Part shown: piece after piece, positions 10,046 to 21,669 of the stretch
Layout of the letters: each line of letters starts with the position of its first letter
How positions within the stretch are numbered: the stretch's first letter is position 1
Assembly: GCA_030737835.1 (NCBI GenBank)
Contig: CM060847.1
Span: forward strand, 16,654,656-16,718,655
DNA from: Acorus gramineus
Lineage: Eukaryota > Streptophyta > Magnoliopsida > Acorales > Acoraceae
Direction of reading: 5' to 3'
DNA: 64,000 bases
Made by a program: the position numbers and the translations under genes
The notes under the pieces: generated by a model
Seen by the model: only the letters and a program-made list of their open reading frames with translations
The model's database searches: none
What the model was told of the DNA's origin: nothing

Positions 10046-11591
10046 CCTGTTTGGATAGGAGTATTGAGTACCTGGATTGAGATTGGGAATCCCAATCTAG
10101 GTCAATAATTTGTTTGGATAATTTTTAAAATGGGGATTGTGGTTGAAAGAGAGGGATTGAGAATCCTTGATTAGAGGATTGAGAATCTCAGTATTCCCCC
10201 AATCCCTATTTAGGTGGATTGAAAAAAAGACTTTTTTACTCAAATTTTTCATCTCCCTTTTTTAATAATTGATTTTTCTCTTCTTTATCAATCCCAAACC
10301 ATTCTCGTCAGAGGAAAATTTTTTCCATCTCCACCGGCCAATAATATACATAAAAAACAATGACCTCCTTTTATAGCCCCTCTGTAAGGCCAAAGAAACT
10401 TCTTCTTCGTTTAATTTTTTTTTTTTGTGCTTATGTGTCATCAATGCTGTCATCATAGCATTGGATTTCATTCTTTTTAAATATTATTTTTACATTTATT
10501 AGTTATTCATTTTGTTTTTATATTGATTTTTTTTTTGTGCTTATGTGTCATCAACGCATGGATTTCATATGTATTTAATTTTTTTTTTTTATGTTTGTTA
10601 GTTTATAGACCCTCTGTAAGACAAACACATTAGTTTAATATTGATTTTGTTTATTCCTTTATTTAATATTCTTTAGTTTAATCATCAATTTGATTTTTTT
10701 TTGTTTGAATTTATATATATATTTTAATTTGCTTTGTATTTTTTAAAGATGAAAAATTAAACATGAATGTTTGCCTATAAGATGTTGATTTTATTCACAT
10801 GACTAAAATATTTTGTTATAGATAATTCTATGTATTGTTAATTATTTTGGTATATAGTTATTTTTTCTGACGTGTTCAATATATTGGGTAGGGATGATGG
10901 GCCTCGTTATTTGCGAGTAACTGAAATTATAATGCGTGATCCTGTGAAAGTTAATTTGCTCTCAAACATGCCTGAAGAACTGAAGAAGGATTGGCTTTCA
11001 TCTTTACTTCTGTCAGATTAATTAATCAGGCGAATGGCTTTTGAATTGAGGTTGTGAACTCTAGTGTTAATTTGTTTATGTGTGTCAACTCTAGTGTTAA
11101 TTTACTTATGTGTTTAGAGTAAGAAAACTTATCTGATTATTTTTCAATAATTTTTTAGCATTTTCTATTAATAATTTATTTTATTTTACTTGTGTTGTCA
11201 ACATATTGGTCGTTAATGTTACAACATTGAAGAAAAGTTTATTTAAAAAAAATCATGAATTTCGATGCTTAACATTGTAAAGAAAGAATGTTTGTTAAAA
11301 TTTTATTAAATAAAGGATAATTTTGGAAGATGTGTGTGTATATTAAATGATGTAAAATTGATTATGAGTTAACATATATTTGATTTTGTAGAAAGGGTAT
11401 TTTTAGAAATATATATTTTTTATATTGTAATCCACGCAATACCAAACACATGGTTGGGATTGAAAATCTCAATCCTGTTTTCTGAATCATGTTCCTTACC
11501 AAACAAGTTGATAGGATTCTGAATCCCAATCTACCTGGATTTGAAATCCTAGGATTCACAGAATCCCAATCCCACCTGTCAACCAAACAGG
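10046..11591. mobile_element. 1.55 kb TIR element nested in the Copia LTR
   Basis: Left end CCTGTTTGGATAGGAGTATTG; right end read inward CCTGTTTGGTTGACAGGTGGG. Both subterminal regions carry repeated CCAATCTC/GGGATTCTGAATCCC-type motifs. The intact sister LTR gives the empty site. No transposase was recognised; a 51-codon coding-like segment (10869-11021) is the only coding content. The superfamily is not resolved because the TSD is unclear. Confidence 0.75.
10869..11021 (+). pseudogene. Coding-like C-terminal fragment inside the nested TIR element
   Basis: An open frame ending in TAA encodes a hydrophilic peptide with DDGPRYLRVTEII and MPEELKKDWLSSLLLSD. Codon use looks normal, in contrast to the very AT-rich surroundings. 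I do not recognise the family. It could be a captured last exon or a relic of an element-encoded protein. Confidence 0.35.
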
Positions 11592-11772
11592 GTGAGGGGG
11601 AGATAGTGGGGCAATAATGGGAGTGTTATGGAATAGAAGAGTGGGGGAGGTTATGGAGTTGAATGAGGGGTTATGGAGTTGAAGAGTGGAGGAGGTTATG
11701 GGTTAGAGAAGTGGTGATTATCCACCATATTCACAACACTCCCCCTTGGATGACCACCATGTTAAGAAAATT

Positions 11773-11942
11773 GCCTCATTAAAACCTTGCTTTGAAAACC
11801 CAATGGGAAAAATCTAAAGCAAAGGAAAAAGAGTACAATGTAACTTAATCGTATAATAGTGTATGCGTTTGACACTGCCTCATTAAAACCTTGTCAGGAA
11901 AACCCAATGGGGCAAAACCTATGTGAAGGAAAAAGAGTACAG
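11773..11942 (-). repeat. Duplicated about 66-bp motif in the Copia 3' region
   Basis: Two copies (about 11773-11838 and 11877-11942) share GCCTCATTAAAACCTTG, AAAACCCAATGGG and GGAAAAAGAGTACA. They lie between pol and the polypurine tract. I recall similar motifs in the same region of other plant Copia elements. Confidence 0.7.
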
Positions 11943-11989
11943 TTCGTAAAATATCATAAAAAATTACTCCCCCTCATAAGTACAAGATT

Positions 11990-14690
11990 TCAAGAATTTT
12001 GGTCGCAAACTCGTCGCATCCCGATTTCATACACCAGCTTCTTCAATGTTGATGTCGACAAAGCTTTAGTAAACAAATCTGCAAGATTGTCCTTTGACTG
12101 AATTTGTTGAACATCAATTTCATGTCTCTGCCGGAGCTCATGAGTGTAAAAGAATTTTGGAGAAATATGCTTCGTTCTATCACCCTTGATATATCCCCAT
12201 TGATTTGAGCAATGCATGCTGCATTGTCTTCATATATAGTTGTTGGAACATCTGTAATGAGAGATAGTCCGCATGCAGTACGAATATGATGAACCAAAGA
12301 CCTTATCCACATGCATTCCCGGCTTGCTTCGTGGAGTGCAAGAATCTCAGAGTGGTTAGAAGATGTGGCGACCAAAGTCTGTTTCGTAGATCGCCAAGAG
12401 ATTGCTGTGCCACCGCAAGTGAATACATAGCCTGTTTGTGAGTGAGCCTTGTGAGGATCTAAAAGATATCCTGAATCTGCATAACCCTTTAGTTGTGCAC
12501 CATTATTGGAATCCTTTGCATAGAATAGACCCATGTCTGACGTTCCACGAAGATAACGAAAAATGTGCTTCACACCATTCCAATGCCTTCGAGTTGGTGT
12601 AGAGCTAAATCTGGCCAATAAATTAACTGAAAATGCAATGTCAGGTCTAGTGCATTGGGCCAAATATAATAAGGCACCAATTGCACTAAGATATGGTATT
12701 TCAGGACCAAGAAGATTTTCAGTATCTTCTTTTGGACGAAAAGGATCCTTCTTTGGGTCAAGTAACCTTACTATCATTGGAGTACTTAATGGATGACATT
12801 TGTCCATATTAAAACGCTTCAGGATTTTTTCAACATATGTTGTTTGATGAACAAGTATCCCATTTGAACTTTGCTCAATTTGCAAGCCGAGACAGTATCT
12901 TGCTTTTCTAAGATCTTTCATTTCAAACTCCTTTTTCAAATATTCGGAAGCCTTTTCGAGCTCTTCAGGAGTTCCAATTAGATTAATATCATCAACATAT
13001 ACTGCAATAATGGTAAATCCGAGTTCCGTTTTCTTAATAAATACACAGGGGCATATTGGATCATTGACATATCCTTCTTTTATTAAGTACTCACTAAGAC
13101 GGTTATACCACATTCGTCCAGATTGCTTTAATCCATACAAGGATCATCTTAGCTTGATTGAGTACATGTTTCGTGGTTTGCTTCAGGCAATTTTAGTCCT
13201 TCAGGAACTTTCATATAAATGTCGATATCTAATTTTCCATATAAATATGCGATAACCACATCCATTAGCTGCATGTCAAGTCCTTCTGAGACTACAAGAC
13301 TAATTAAATACCGAAATATGATTGTGTCAATCACAGAAGAATATGTCTCTTCAAAATCTATCCCAGGTCTCTGCAGGAAACCCTGTGCCACAAGACGAGC
13401 TTTGTATCTAACAATCTCGTTTCTTTCATTTCGTTTTCTCGCAAACACCCATTTACATCCTACTGGTTTAACACCTTCAGGGGTTAGGACTACTGGTCCA
13501 AATACTTAGTGTTTTGCAAGTGAATCCAATTCTGTTTGAATAACAGCTTTCCATTGTGGCCAAAAAAAATTTCGTCTGCATTCATCCACTGAACGTGGTT
13601 CTAAATCATTATCTGAAATGATTTCTGTAGCTACTACAAATGAGAATATATCATCAACAAGCACTTGCTTTCGATCCCACAATATTTGTGAATTTGCATA
13701 ATTTATGAAAATTTCTTCATTTCCATGTACTTGTTCTTCATGCACGGGCGTCACTTCAGGGACGTCAGTCTCTTCGGGGACTTGTGTCACTTCAAGGGCT
13801 TCTTCCTCTGTAGGAGTTATTATTGTGGGTCTTTCAAGTGTTTCATACTCTTCTAGAGAATTATTCTTTATTGTTTTTCTCCTTCGGGGAGCTGAATCTT
13901 TTGAGCCTATAGGTCTTCCACGCTTCAGGCGTGTTTTTGTTGATTCATTAGCCGGCATATTAACAGTTTTTCCTATTGGAACATTAATTCGAGCTGGAGT
14001 ATTAGTAGCTGAAATATGTGATTTCATCACTTTTGCTGCATCATTGAATGCATCTGGCAATTGATGCGCAATTCTTTGAAGATGGGTGATTCTTTGCACT
14101 CGTTTCACATTGATTAGTGCGAGGATCAAGATGAGACAAAGATGGAGTTTGCCATGTAAGTTCACGTCGTTCTTCTGGCGACGGATTTTCTTCCCCTAAC
14201 GACGGGAATATTGTCTCATCAAAATGACAATCCGCAAATCGAGCGGTAAAAACATCCCCTGTCAATGGTTCAAGATATCTTATAATAGAAGGAGAATCAA
14301 AGCCTACATAAATTCTCAATCGACGTTGATGGCCCATTTTAGTTCGTTGTGTAGGGGCAATAAGAACTTGTACAGCACAACAAAAAATTCAAAGATGTGA
14401 AACATTTGGTTCATGACCCAGTACGAGCTGTAAAGGGGAATATTGATGATAAGCAGTTGACCGAAGGCAAACTAATGCTGTTGCATGCAATATAGAGTGA
14501 CCCCAAGCTGAAACAGGTAATTTTGTCCTCAAAAGCATAGGACGTGCAATTAGCTGAAGATGCTTAATAAATGATTCAGCTAATCCATTTTGGGTGTGCA
14601 CATGAGCAACAAGGTCTTCAACATCAATGCCATGCGACATACAACTGGAGTATATTTGAGGCATAATGGCCGGTGGACCTTTGTCAATGA
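11990..14690 (-). pseudogene. Remnant Copia pol (integrase C-terminus, RT, RNase H)
   Basis: Broken frames run right to left. An integrase-like tail (14389-14664, with HTQNGLAESFIKHLQ) comes first, followed by a linker region (13506-14337). Next is RT part 1 (13149-13448, RYKARLVAQGF...DVVIAYLYG) and RT part 2 with the catalytic YVDD box and RNase H (12043-13140, SSNHSEILALHEASRE, YEDNAACIAQ). Frame breaks separate nearly every piece and another occurs near 12120-12200 before the KDNLADLFTKAL end motif. No functional protein is expected. Confidence 0.88.
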
Positions 14691-14798
14691 GGTATTAATA
14701 TTTAAATCATCTTCATTATGATGATGATGATGGTGAAATCTAATCATAATTTACATGTTCCTGCTGGGATACATGGATCTTTTTTTTTATTATTATTT

Positions 14799-15206
14799 GG
14801 TCCTTCAAGGACCCGAAAAATATATCATATAACTTTTGTTTGGTCCTACAGGGACACGAACAATCATGATTTTTGTATAGTCCTTCAGAGATAGAACAAA
14901 ATAAAATTTTACATGATCCTTCAAAGATTCATATAATCATAATTTTTGTACAGTCCTTCAGGGATAAAATAAAATAAAATTTGTATGATCTTTCATGGAT
15001 ACAATATAATCATAGTCCTTCAGGGATATTTTTAATCATATCTTTTACATGATTCTTCAAGGATCCATGTAATAATTTTTGTAGTCCTTCAGGGATAGAA
15101 TAAAATTTGCATGGTCTTATTGGAACACATTATTCATAACTTCTACATGGTCCTTCAGGGATCCATGTAATTACAATTTTTGTATGATCCTATAGGGACA
15201 CATGAC
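14799..15206 (-). repeat. Array of palindromic GGTCCTTCAGGGA boxes in the Copia leader
   Basis: About ten boxes of (T)GGTCCTTCAGGGA or variants recur every 30-60 bp between the 5' LTR and the pol remnant. The first is a 15-bp dyad, GGTCCTTCAAGGACC (14799-14813). Spacers share ATAATCATAATTTTTGTA-like sequence. This is untranslated leader in the element's orientation. Confidence 0.75.
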
Positions 15207-15706
15207 ATTGTAACATTAAAATGAATTTCAAATCAAATATAAATATCAAATTAATTGATATTTGTGAGAACTTCTGGTTCTACACATAGATGTATAATAT
15301 TTAAATTTTAATAAAAGATAACAAACATGGAACAGTTACATGAAAAATAAATAATCAAATGATAGATGCCGCATATTGTTGTATGGGAAAATTGCATACT
15401 AGTTTTCATAAATTAATCATATCATAACATATGTATGGAAAATTTTCACGGGGATTGCATGCATGGAAAATAAAAGATAGATGTATGCAGTACATCAGAT
15501 GAAAATAAAAGATAGATGTATACGGGTTCTACACATAATTTGCATACGGTTCCATGCATATTGAAAAAAATTAATCATATGTATGTAGTAGATGATTTAC
15601 ATAAAAATACATAACATCAAGGGGGAGTATATTTTTGATATAGATCATTAAGAACCCATCGATACAAACCTTTCTCTTTAACAAAGAGCTTCTCGTGCTG
15701 ATAACG

Positions 15707-16039
15707 TGTTGTAAACTAAATAGAATATGATATCTAAGAGTATATAAACAAAGCACACAAGTATATAGAGAAGAGAAGTAGAGAGAGATTTCTTATTCAA
15801 TATTTGTTGGTTGATGGAATACAAGAGAAACCCCTCTATTTATAGGGTGCATAGAGGAATCCCAAAGGTGGGGAGTTACAAGTCTATAGAGGTGAGGGGG
15901 AGATAGTGGGGCAATAATGGGAGTGTTATGGAATAGAAGAGTGGGGGAGGTTATGGAGTTGAATGAGGGGGTTATAGAGTTGAAGAGTGGGGGAGGTTAT
16001 GGATTAGAGAAGTGGTAGTTATCCACAATATTCACAACA
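15707..16039 (-). repeat. 5' LTR of the first Copia element
   Basis: 333 bp, starts TGTTGTG and ends TTACAACA on the element strand. It is near-identical to the outer parts of the interrupted 3' LTR and serves as the empty-site reference for the insertion at 10046-11591. Confidence 0.92.
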
Positions 16040-16044
16040 TATAA

Positions 16045-16496
16045 AAATATTAAAAAAAATAAATTTTTTTAAATAAAGATGAACATTGTTATCTATTGAC
16101 AGTAATGAGCCTTGATAAATCATTTTAACACCTCCTAGAATAGTTAAGGGGATTATCTTAATTTATTTAAGTATAGCTATCAAAGATTATTCTTGTAATT
16201 TTTATTCTTTTGTATTTCCTCTTACTCTAGGTTTATGCTTTATCCAAATGACAGGCTAAGTGTTTTACAATTTTTTAAAATACTGGCTTCTACAAAAATA
16301 ATGTACATACAAATTGGGTTTTTACTTAGAAAAACCCTTGAGCACACATCATTTTTTCTATTAATAGAGTATATACTGTGATAGTGGAATACATATTCTA
16401 TTAGAAATTAATGTACTCGTGTTAGGTGACATGAAGTTTGTAAGAAATATGGGAGGAAAAAAAACAATGAGCTCCCACAACCCGACACGTGTTGGC
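16045..16496. other. Intergenic, nothing recognised
   Basis: AT-rich flank of the Copia insertion. Around 16360-16430 there is a stretch resembling the ATAGTG/TATACTG repeats seen near 43690, 52960 and 54560, but no borders are clear. Confidence 0.35.
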
Positions 16497-17247
16497 TAGG
16501 GCTGTAACTTGAGGTGGGTTCAACTTGAACACGACGGGTTGAATCCGACTTTATGCGGGTTGAATTCTAAAAACTGGATTCCATTTCAGGTTTATGAATT
16601 CGAGTTGCCTATAAAATCGGGTTGAGTTTGGATTAGCATCACAGACAACCCGACCCAACTCATACCCATAATATACATATGATATTTAATATGGGCCATT
16701 GATACTTGATTCCATGTTCTAATCTCCACCGTTGGATTTTATTTTACAACTTAAACCTATCTCTCCCACAAGTGGATACCCTTGCCACCCGTTTCATTCC
16801 CCCCCCCCCCCTCTCTCTCTCTCTCCTTCAAAAAATACCCAAATGTTGATGTTGGGTCTCTTCTCCTTCTTAAAAAAAAACCAAAAGATTTGGTAAAGTT
16901 GTTGAATCTGTTCCCTTCTTCTTCTTCTTTTTCTTCAAAAAGTACCTAAAAAATTGTGATGTTATATCTCTCTCTCCTTCTTCAGAAAAAAATATTTAAA
17001 AATGGTGATGTTGGATCTCTCTCTCCCCTTTAAGAAGGATAATGATGTTGGATCTCTCTCTTCCTCTTTTAAAAAATTCTCAAAAATCGGGTTACGTGGG
17101 TTGAGTTGGGGTTGACAGTTTTTTTTACCATGGGTTGGGTTTGGGTTATTGTCTTTGGATTGAAAATCGGGTTGAGTCAGGTTAGAGTTGAACACCTTAA
17201 ACCTCGCGTTGGGTTCCGAACCCAACCCGCATGAGTTGCGATCTTAC
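16497..17247. mobile_element. TIR element with internal minisatellite (copy A)
   Basis: The left end TAGGGCTGTAACTTG and the right end read inward (TAAGATCGCAACTCATG) are imperfect inverted repeats. Flanks share TGTTGGC / TGTTGC. GGGTTGAGTTGGG-type repeats lie near both ends. The core (about 16810-17080) is a degenerate minisatellite of about 45-60 bp built on GTGATGTTGGATCTCTCTCTCC, including C10 and (CT)n runs at 16801-16824. A second, inverted and truncated copy lies at 21670-22154. Confidence 0.55.
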
Positions 17248-18602
17248 ATGTTGCTCACATGCACTGTTGCTCGAACTCTACCGAGCTGCATCATTTGCTC
17301 GAAGGTAAATTCTGGTCGAGGATGTGAGAATTTATTCTTTAGATCATAAACCTTTCAGCTGGATTAAAGACTCATGGGTAAATAGAGATTTGACACAACT
17401 TCAAGTTATTTATAAGTAATTGTCGAATACGCTATGTGGTGGTCCACCATTAATCTCCATGACTTCATGATACATATATAGCCCACATTTTTCATGAGAA
17501 AATGTATGGAATTATCTTATCCTCTTTTTGGTTGTTAGAATATGACCTTCTAAGAGTATCTCTAACTTGAGTGTTAGAAATTCTTTGGAAGGCACAAACA
17601 CCAATGTCATAGTTCAGGCTATTCTTCAACATCGTCTTCATCCTCTCTTATAGTATATGGAGTGACTCGAAGTTCGTTGTGGAGATTTTCATGCTCCACA
17701 ATTGGCATCAACTGTGGGAAACATTTGTCTTCTCATATACTCTTCTCTTTTTTTTTTACTTAGCTCTTGATATCATCTCTTCTACCCTCCACGTTCATCC
17801 ATCCTCGATGGTGAGCACCTGCAATAAAAGGGGGAGGAGGGAACTCAAAGAACCCAGTGGCTACCGATCAACCTTTAGAAGTAGCCGAATTGGTCCCTGT
17901 AGACCAAATGGTTGGCGCATCATACGGGATGGCTTCTGACATCGAATTCTTTTTTTCAAAAATAGAGAGAACATATATTTTCATCAACCCAATCGACAAC
18001 CCCACCACCAAAAAAAATATTTTTAGTGGCAGGATTACGGAAACAATAAGGAGAAGGGGAGGAGAGAGAGTAGAGCAGCGAGTAGGGATCGGGTGGAGGA
18101 CGCTGGGGAGGGGGAGGTGGAGATAGAAAGAGAGGAAAAGAGATGGGGAGAGAGAAAGACATAGGCTAGAGGGGTGTAGTGGATGGCGGAGAAGGCTGGG
18201 AAACGTCAGCGACGAACAAATCGATGGAGAGAGGAAACGAACGATGCCGACGCAAACGAATAGAGTTTGTGTGAAAAGCAAACAAATCAACAAAAGAAGA
18301 AAAATATGAGTACCAAAAAGTCCTCCCCCGCTCCAATTGAGAACTCCTCAATCGGAGTGAGGAAGAAGAAAGAGAAATTTTGTAGATTTAAGATTTTTGA
18401 GATAGTTTTAGTACCATGTTAGAATAAAGAAAAGGAATGCTTCATTATATTACAGGAGCTAAAGGTTTTATTTATATATACACAAAAGAAACCTAAAATG
18501 TTAAAATAGAAAAATAGAAAAACAACGATACCATAATAATAACTCTACTAGAAAAATTAGGAAAACAATAATATCACAATAACATGATGATTGTTGTTGC
18601 CC
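17248..18602. other. Intergenic between the Copia element and POB1-like copy 2
   Basis: No complete gene. A short frame at about 17830-17960 (containing TDQPLEVAELVPVDQMVGAS) looks coding-like but has no partner exon. 17990-18180 is purine-rich low-complexity DNA, giving spurious S/L/P-rich frames on the minus strand. 18410-18590 is AT-rich with ATACCATGTTAGAATAAAG-like sequence reminiscent of retroelement ends, without a confirmable border. It abuts the stop codon of copy 2. Confidence 0.4.
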
Positions 18603-20159
18603 CTACTTCAGCAATCCCAGCTCCACCCGCAGATGGAATGCGCGGTCGACAAAGTAAGGGCTGTGGTTCGCCTTAAAATAAGCCCAGCCGACCATAAATA
18701 TTTTCGAAAACATGACTTTCTTCCCCTCCTCGAACTCGCACTCCACTGTTTCCTTGTTCCCGAATTCTCCGCCGCAGGTCATCCTCACCGTGGATTCACT
18801 CCTCCATTTCCCACCCACGGCTCCGTCCCCCTTTGGCATGCACAAGAAGACCGCAAAGACATTCTTGTCACGAGCGGTGTCGAAGTGTCCCAAAGAAAGA
18901 TGGAAGGCATGCGCGCGGAACCAAAAGAGTTGTGAGCGCACGCTCTCAGACAGTTCGAGTCGTGCCAATTCCTCCCTCTTCAGATCCAAGTAAACAATGC
19001 AATGCGGCCGAGGCCTCTCCAGCTCCACCACCTTCACAGGTCGGTGCCGGTACGAACGCGCCACATAGAACCGATCACTGGCCGCGTTGACGAGGCTGCG
19101 CTGCATGTGGGAATTTGGAGCGGCCTTGAAGAAGAGCGCGTCGATGACTGCTTCCAAGACGAGCTCCTTATCGATGTTGTCTCCACATTTCACGATTTCC
19201 CTCAGCTTCTCCCAGCTCATGTGAGGCATCCGAACGAGGCGCGCGAGGTTCGAGCCGAGGATCCTGCGCCGCTCCTCCCTCTCCGGGTACTTCTCGCGGG
19301 CCCACTCGATAATGGCGTCGTAGACTTCATCTTCCGAGGCGATGCTGAGGTCATCTCTCCAGAGGAGGGCCTCGACCAGCAGGAGCGGGAGCTTCGCCAT
19401 CTCGCTGCGGAGGTCGGTCACGCCCTTGAATCGCGCGGACACCACCTCCTTCGCCGCGTCGATCAGCGGCCTGACCTCCTCGCGCGCTAATACACTATGC
19501 GGGAGCCCGAGATACGTCGAAGCGGACTCCTCCGTCATCGGCGAGGAATCGCGGAGCAGGACCGAGCAGTGGCGGATGCACGAAACGACGTCAAATTTGT
19601 CCGCCGCCATCAGCACGTCCAAGACGGCGGAAGGGGACTCGGCCGTCTCGCGCGAGAGATGTCCCGCGTAAGCGAAGTTCAGCAGTTCCATGACCGCGGC
19701 CTCCTCCGAGGGGTCGACAAGTAAGACCGTCGCGGAGTATTTGTTGTTGGAGAAGAGGTTGTAAAAGAAGGGGCTTTTGGCGGCTAAGATCGCCGAATTC
19801 ACGTGCAGAGTGACGGCTCTCAAACGCTTCTCTTCTTGTTTGGGTCTCCACCACCACCACCGGCTCTGTCGGACCTCTTCGACATCCGATGGCGACCCAA
19901 TCTCGGTGATCTCGAGACGGATGGTGCGGTCAGAGAAATCGATGTTGTTGAAGGCGAATTGGAAGCTGTGGTCGGAGGAGGTGTCGGTGGGTCGGTGGGG
20001 GATTGAAGGATTGGGTGGTTTTGTTTTGGTCTCTGGGTCACCGGAGAAGTAGTTAGGGACCCATCTGAAGAGCAGAAGTAGATACTTGATTGCGTTCATG
20101 AAGTGGTTGAAAAGCTTTCCTCTCCAAGACGGTTGTTCTTCGTCTACTTCATTGTCCAT
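18603..20159 (-). CDS. BTB-BACK protein, POB1/LRB-like (copy 2, intact)
   Basis: 518 residues, single exon, ATG at 20159, same layout as copy 1: FAFNNIDFSDRTIRLEI, then BTB (HVNSAILAAKSPFFYNLFSN), BACK (SEDEVYDAIIEWAREKYPERE) and a POB1-type C-terminal part with PHCIVYLDLKREE. Relative to copy 1 it lacks the GMRESL residues just after LFSN, a deletion shared with the dead copy at 41.7 kb, and a short stretch after GSPSD. Its 5' flank is homologous to that of copy 1 (CTTTCTAAAAGATTCCTATC, GTCGGCCAGCTTTC) but lacks the 689-bp insertion. It is a likely CUL3 adaptor by family; substrate unknown. Confidence 0.9.
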   Translation of the reverse strand: MDNEVDEEQPSWRGKLFNHFMNAIKYLLLLFRWVPNYFSGDPETKTKPPNPSIPHRPTDTSSDHSFQFAFNNIDFSDRTIRLEITEIGSPSDVEEVRQSRWWWWRPKQEEKRLRAVTLHVNSAILAAKSPFFYNLFSNNKYSATVLLVDPSEEAAVMELLNFAYAGHLSRETAESPSAVLDVLMAADKFDVVSCIRHCSVLLRDSSPMTEESASTYLGLPHSVLAREEVRPLIDAAKEVVSARFKGVTDLRSEMAKLPLLLVEALLWRDDLSIASEDEVYDAIIEWAREKYPEREERRRILGSNLARLVRMPHMSWEKLREIVKCGDNIDKELVLEAVIDALFFKAAPNSHMQRSLVNAASDRFYVARSYRHRPVKVVELERPRPHCIVYLDLKREELARLELSESVRSQLFWFRAHAFHLSLGHFDTARDKNVFAVFLCMPKGDGAVGGKWRSESTVRMTCGGEFGNKETVECEFEEGKKVMFSKIFMVGWAYFKANHSPYFVDRAFHLRVELGLLK

Positions 20160-20345
20160 AGTTGGTTTTTTTTTTTTTTAGGGGATTAATTTTCGGACTG
20201 TTTCATATTGTGAAATTATGATCGATGTTGTCGTCGTCGATCTTTCTAAAAGATTCCTATCATGTCGGCCAGCTTTCCCACTGCTTTTCACAAAGTGAGG
20301 GTATGAACTGCTTTCACAAAGGGATAATGTTGTATTCTCGTACGT

Positions 20346-21318
20346 AGGGGGGTAATTATAGCCACTCCAGTATTTATTCTACCAACTCCATTTATTTAAA
20401 TAAAAATTTTATATCTAACTCACCTCACGAGTTTGACATAGACGATGTCTTCTGTTATTAAAATTGTTCGACATGAATCATGTTTGGGAAGTAGAAATCT
20501 TAGTCACATTTTAATTACAATTCGACATAGACGATCTCTTCTTTGTTTAAGGTGGTTCGACATAAGTCATGTCGATCGGAAACTAAAAATCTTAGTATGT
20601 TTTAGTTCCACATAGATAATGTCTTATGTGTTTAAGTTGGTTCAACATAGATCATGTCGAACAGAGACCAAAAATTTCTTATATGTGATCAACGTAATTA
20701 CAGTTGACAAATTGATACCAGGTTAACTCTTATATTGACAACTTAGATTTACTTTGATAATAAAATGTTAAAATCTTTAATGTAATCAAATCTTATTGAA
20801 TTATAATATTTGTGATACAATCACCAACATATTTATTTCATGAATCTAAAAAATAAAACCGGGATACACATTGTTTGTGATTGATATATTATAACCAATG
20901 ATCACATATCACTTTACTTGACTTTGTTCATGAAGGTCAATGATTCGTTCAACACATTACAGCCCTCCAATGTTTTTATCGGTTGACGACACCACAAAAA
21001 ACAATCGCCCTACACCTAAATGAATATAGATTATCATATACATGCGAATTAAAATAGAGCAAAAAAAATTATTACATCGTACGTACATTATCATTCACGA
21101 TTGACATAATCGATGTCGAACCACCTTAAATATAAAAGACATCGTCTATGTCGAAATAGAAATAAGGTTTCTGGTTCTCGATCGACATGATCCATGTCGA
21201 ACAATCTTAAACACAGAAGACATCGTCTATGTCAAACTCGTGGGATGAGTTAGATATGAGATAAATCAATTTTTTAATAGGTGTGTAGGATAACTTATGG
21301 AATGACTATAACCACGTC
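20346..21318. mobile_element. Foldback-type element with long inverted arms
   Basis: The left arm from about 20346 (GGTAATTATAGCCACTCC...) and the right arm read inward from about 21318 (GGACGTGGTTATAGTCATTCC...) stay alignable over roughly 200 bp. They share ATATCTAACTCA, CACGAGTTTGACATAGACGATG and TCTTCTG. Each arm contains repeats of about 85-90 bp. The arms enclose an AT-rich core (about 20690-21060). No transposase. Exact borders and TSD are not resolved. Confidence 0.7.
20434..21232. repeat. Repeated dyad CGACATNNANNATGTCG in both arms of the foldback element
   Basis: At least nine palindromic or half-palindromic sites occur, for example CGACATAAGTCATGTCG near 20550, CGACATGATCCATGTCG near 21184-21200, and GACATCGTCTATGTCGA near 21150. 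They alternate at roughly 40-bp intervals in both arms. Confidence 0.65.
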
Positions 21319-21669
21319 CTTCTACCAATGGTGGAACACTCAAGAGAAGTTACTATATTATTTTTTTATTATTTATTTGTTCAATTATGAATATCCGTAA
21401 GTCTCAACTGAACCTATCAGAACTAGATTTCTGTGTACGATTTCTTTTTCTAAATTGATCAGAGTTATCAAACTGACTATTATTAGTCTCCATTTAAATG
21501 TGGGTTTCCTAACTCCAGATTCTACAAATGCGGTGTTTGAGACCGGGATGTCAAATGTGACGCGTTTTCATCATTAAACAGAATTTTTTTAAAAAAAAAA
21601 ACTGTTTGGCACCAATACAATGTGTTTAGCTTATGGAAATGTGTAGATTATAATAATGCCCCTCCTGAC
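21319..21669. other. Intergenic, nothing recognised
   Basis: AT-rich sequence between two repeats. No coding or RNA signal. Confidence 0.4.

Larger units (their letters stand above)
9863..11738 (-). repeat. 3' LTR of the first Copia element, interrupted
   Basis: LTR sequence occupies 9863-10045 and about 11592-11738. Comparison with the intact LTR shows the break at CTATAG|...|GTGAGGGGG. Confidence 0.9.
9863..16039 (-). mobile_element. Copia-type LTR retrotransposon, degenerate, with nested insertion
   Basis: The element is bounded by TGTTGTAAAC...TTCACAACA LTRs and a perfect 5-bp TSD TATAA (9858-9862 and 16040-16044). The 5' LTR is 15707-16039 (333 bp); the 3' LTR is 9863-11738, interrupted by a TIR element. 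The polypurine tract CCAAGGGGGAG lies just inside the 3' LTR (11739-11749, minus strand). The sequence after the 5' LTR is CGTTATCAGCACGAG, presumably the primer-binding region. Only part of pol remains (11990-14690). Gag, protease and the integrase N-terminus are absent, so the copy is not autonomous. Confidence 0.92.

Noticed and set aside
13705-14064. 119-codon plus-strand serine-rich frame
   Set aside because: Antisense shadow of the degraded Copia pol region.
17679-18351. Several overlapping frames including an S/L/P-rich 141-codon minus frame
   Set aside because: Purine/pyrimidine low-complexity sequence; no splice partners or family motifs.
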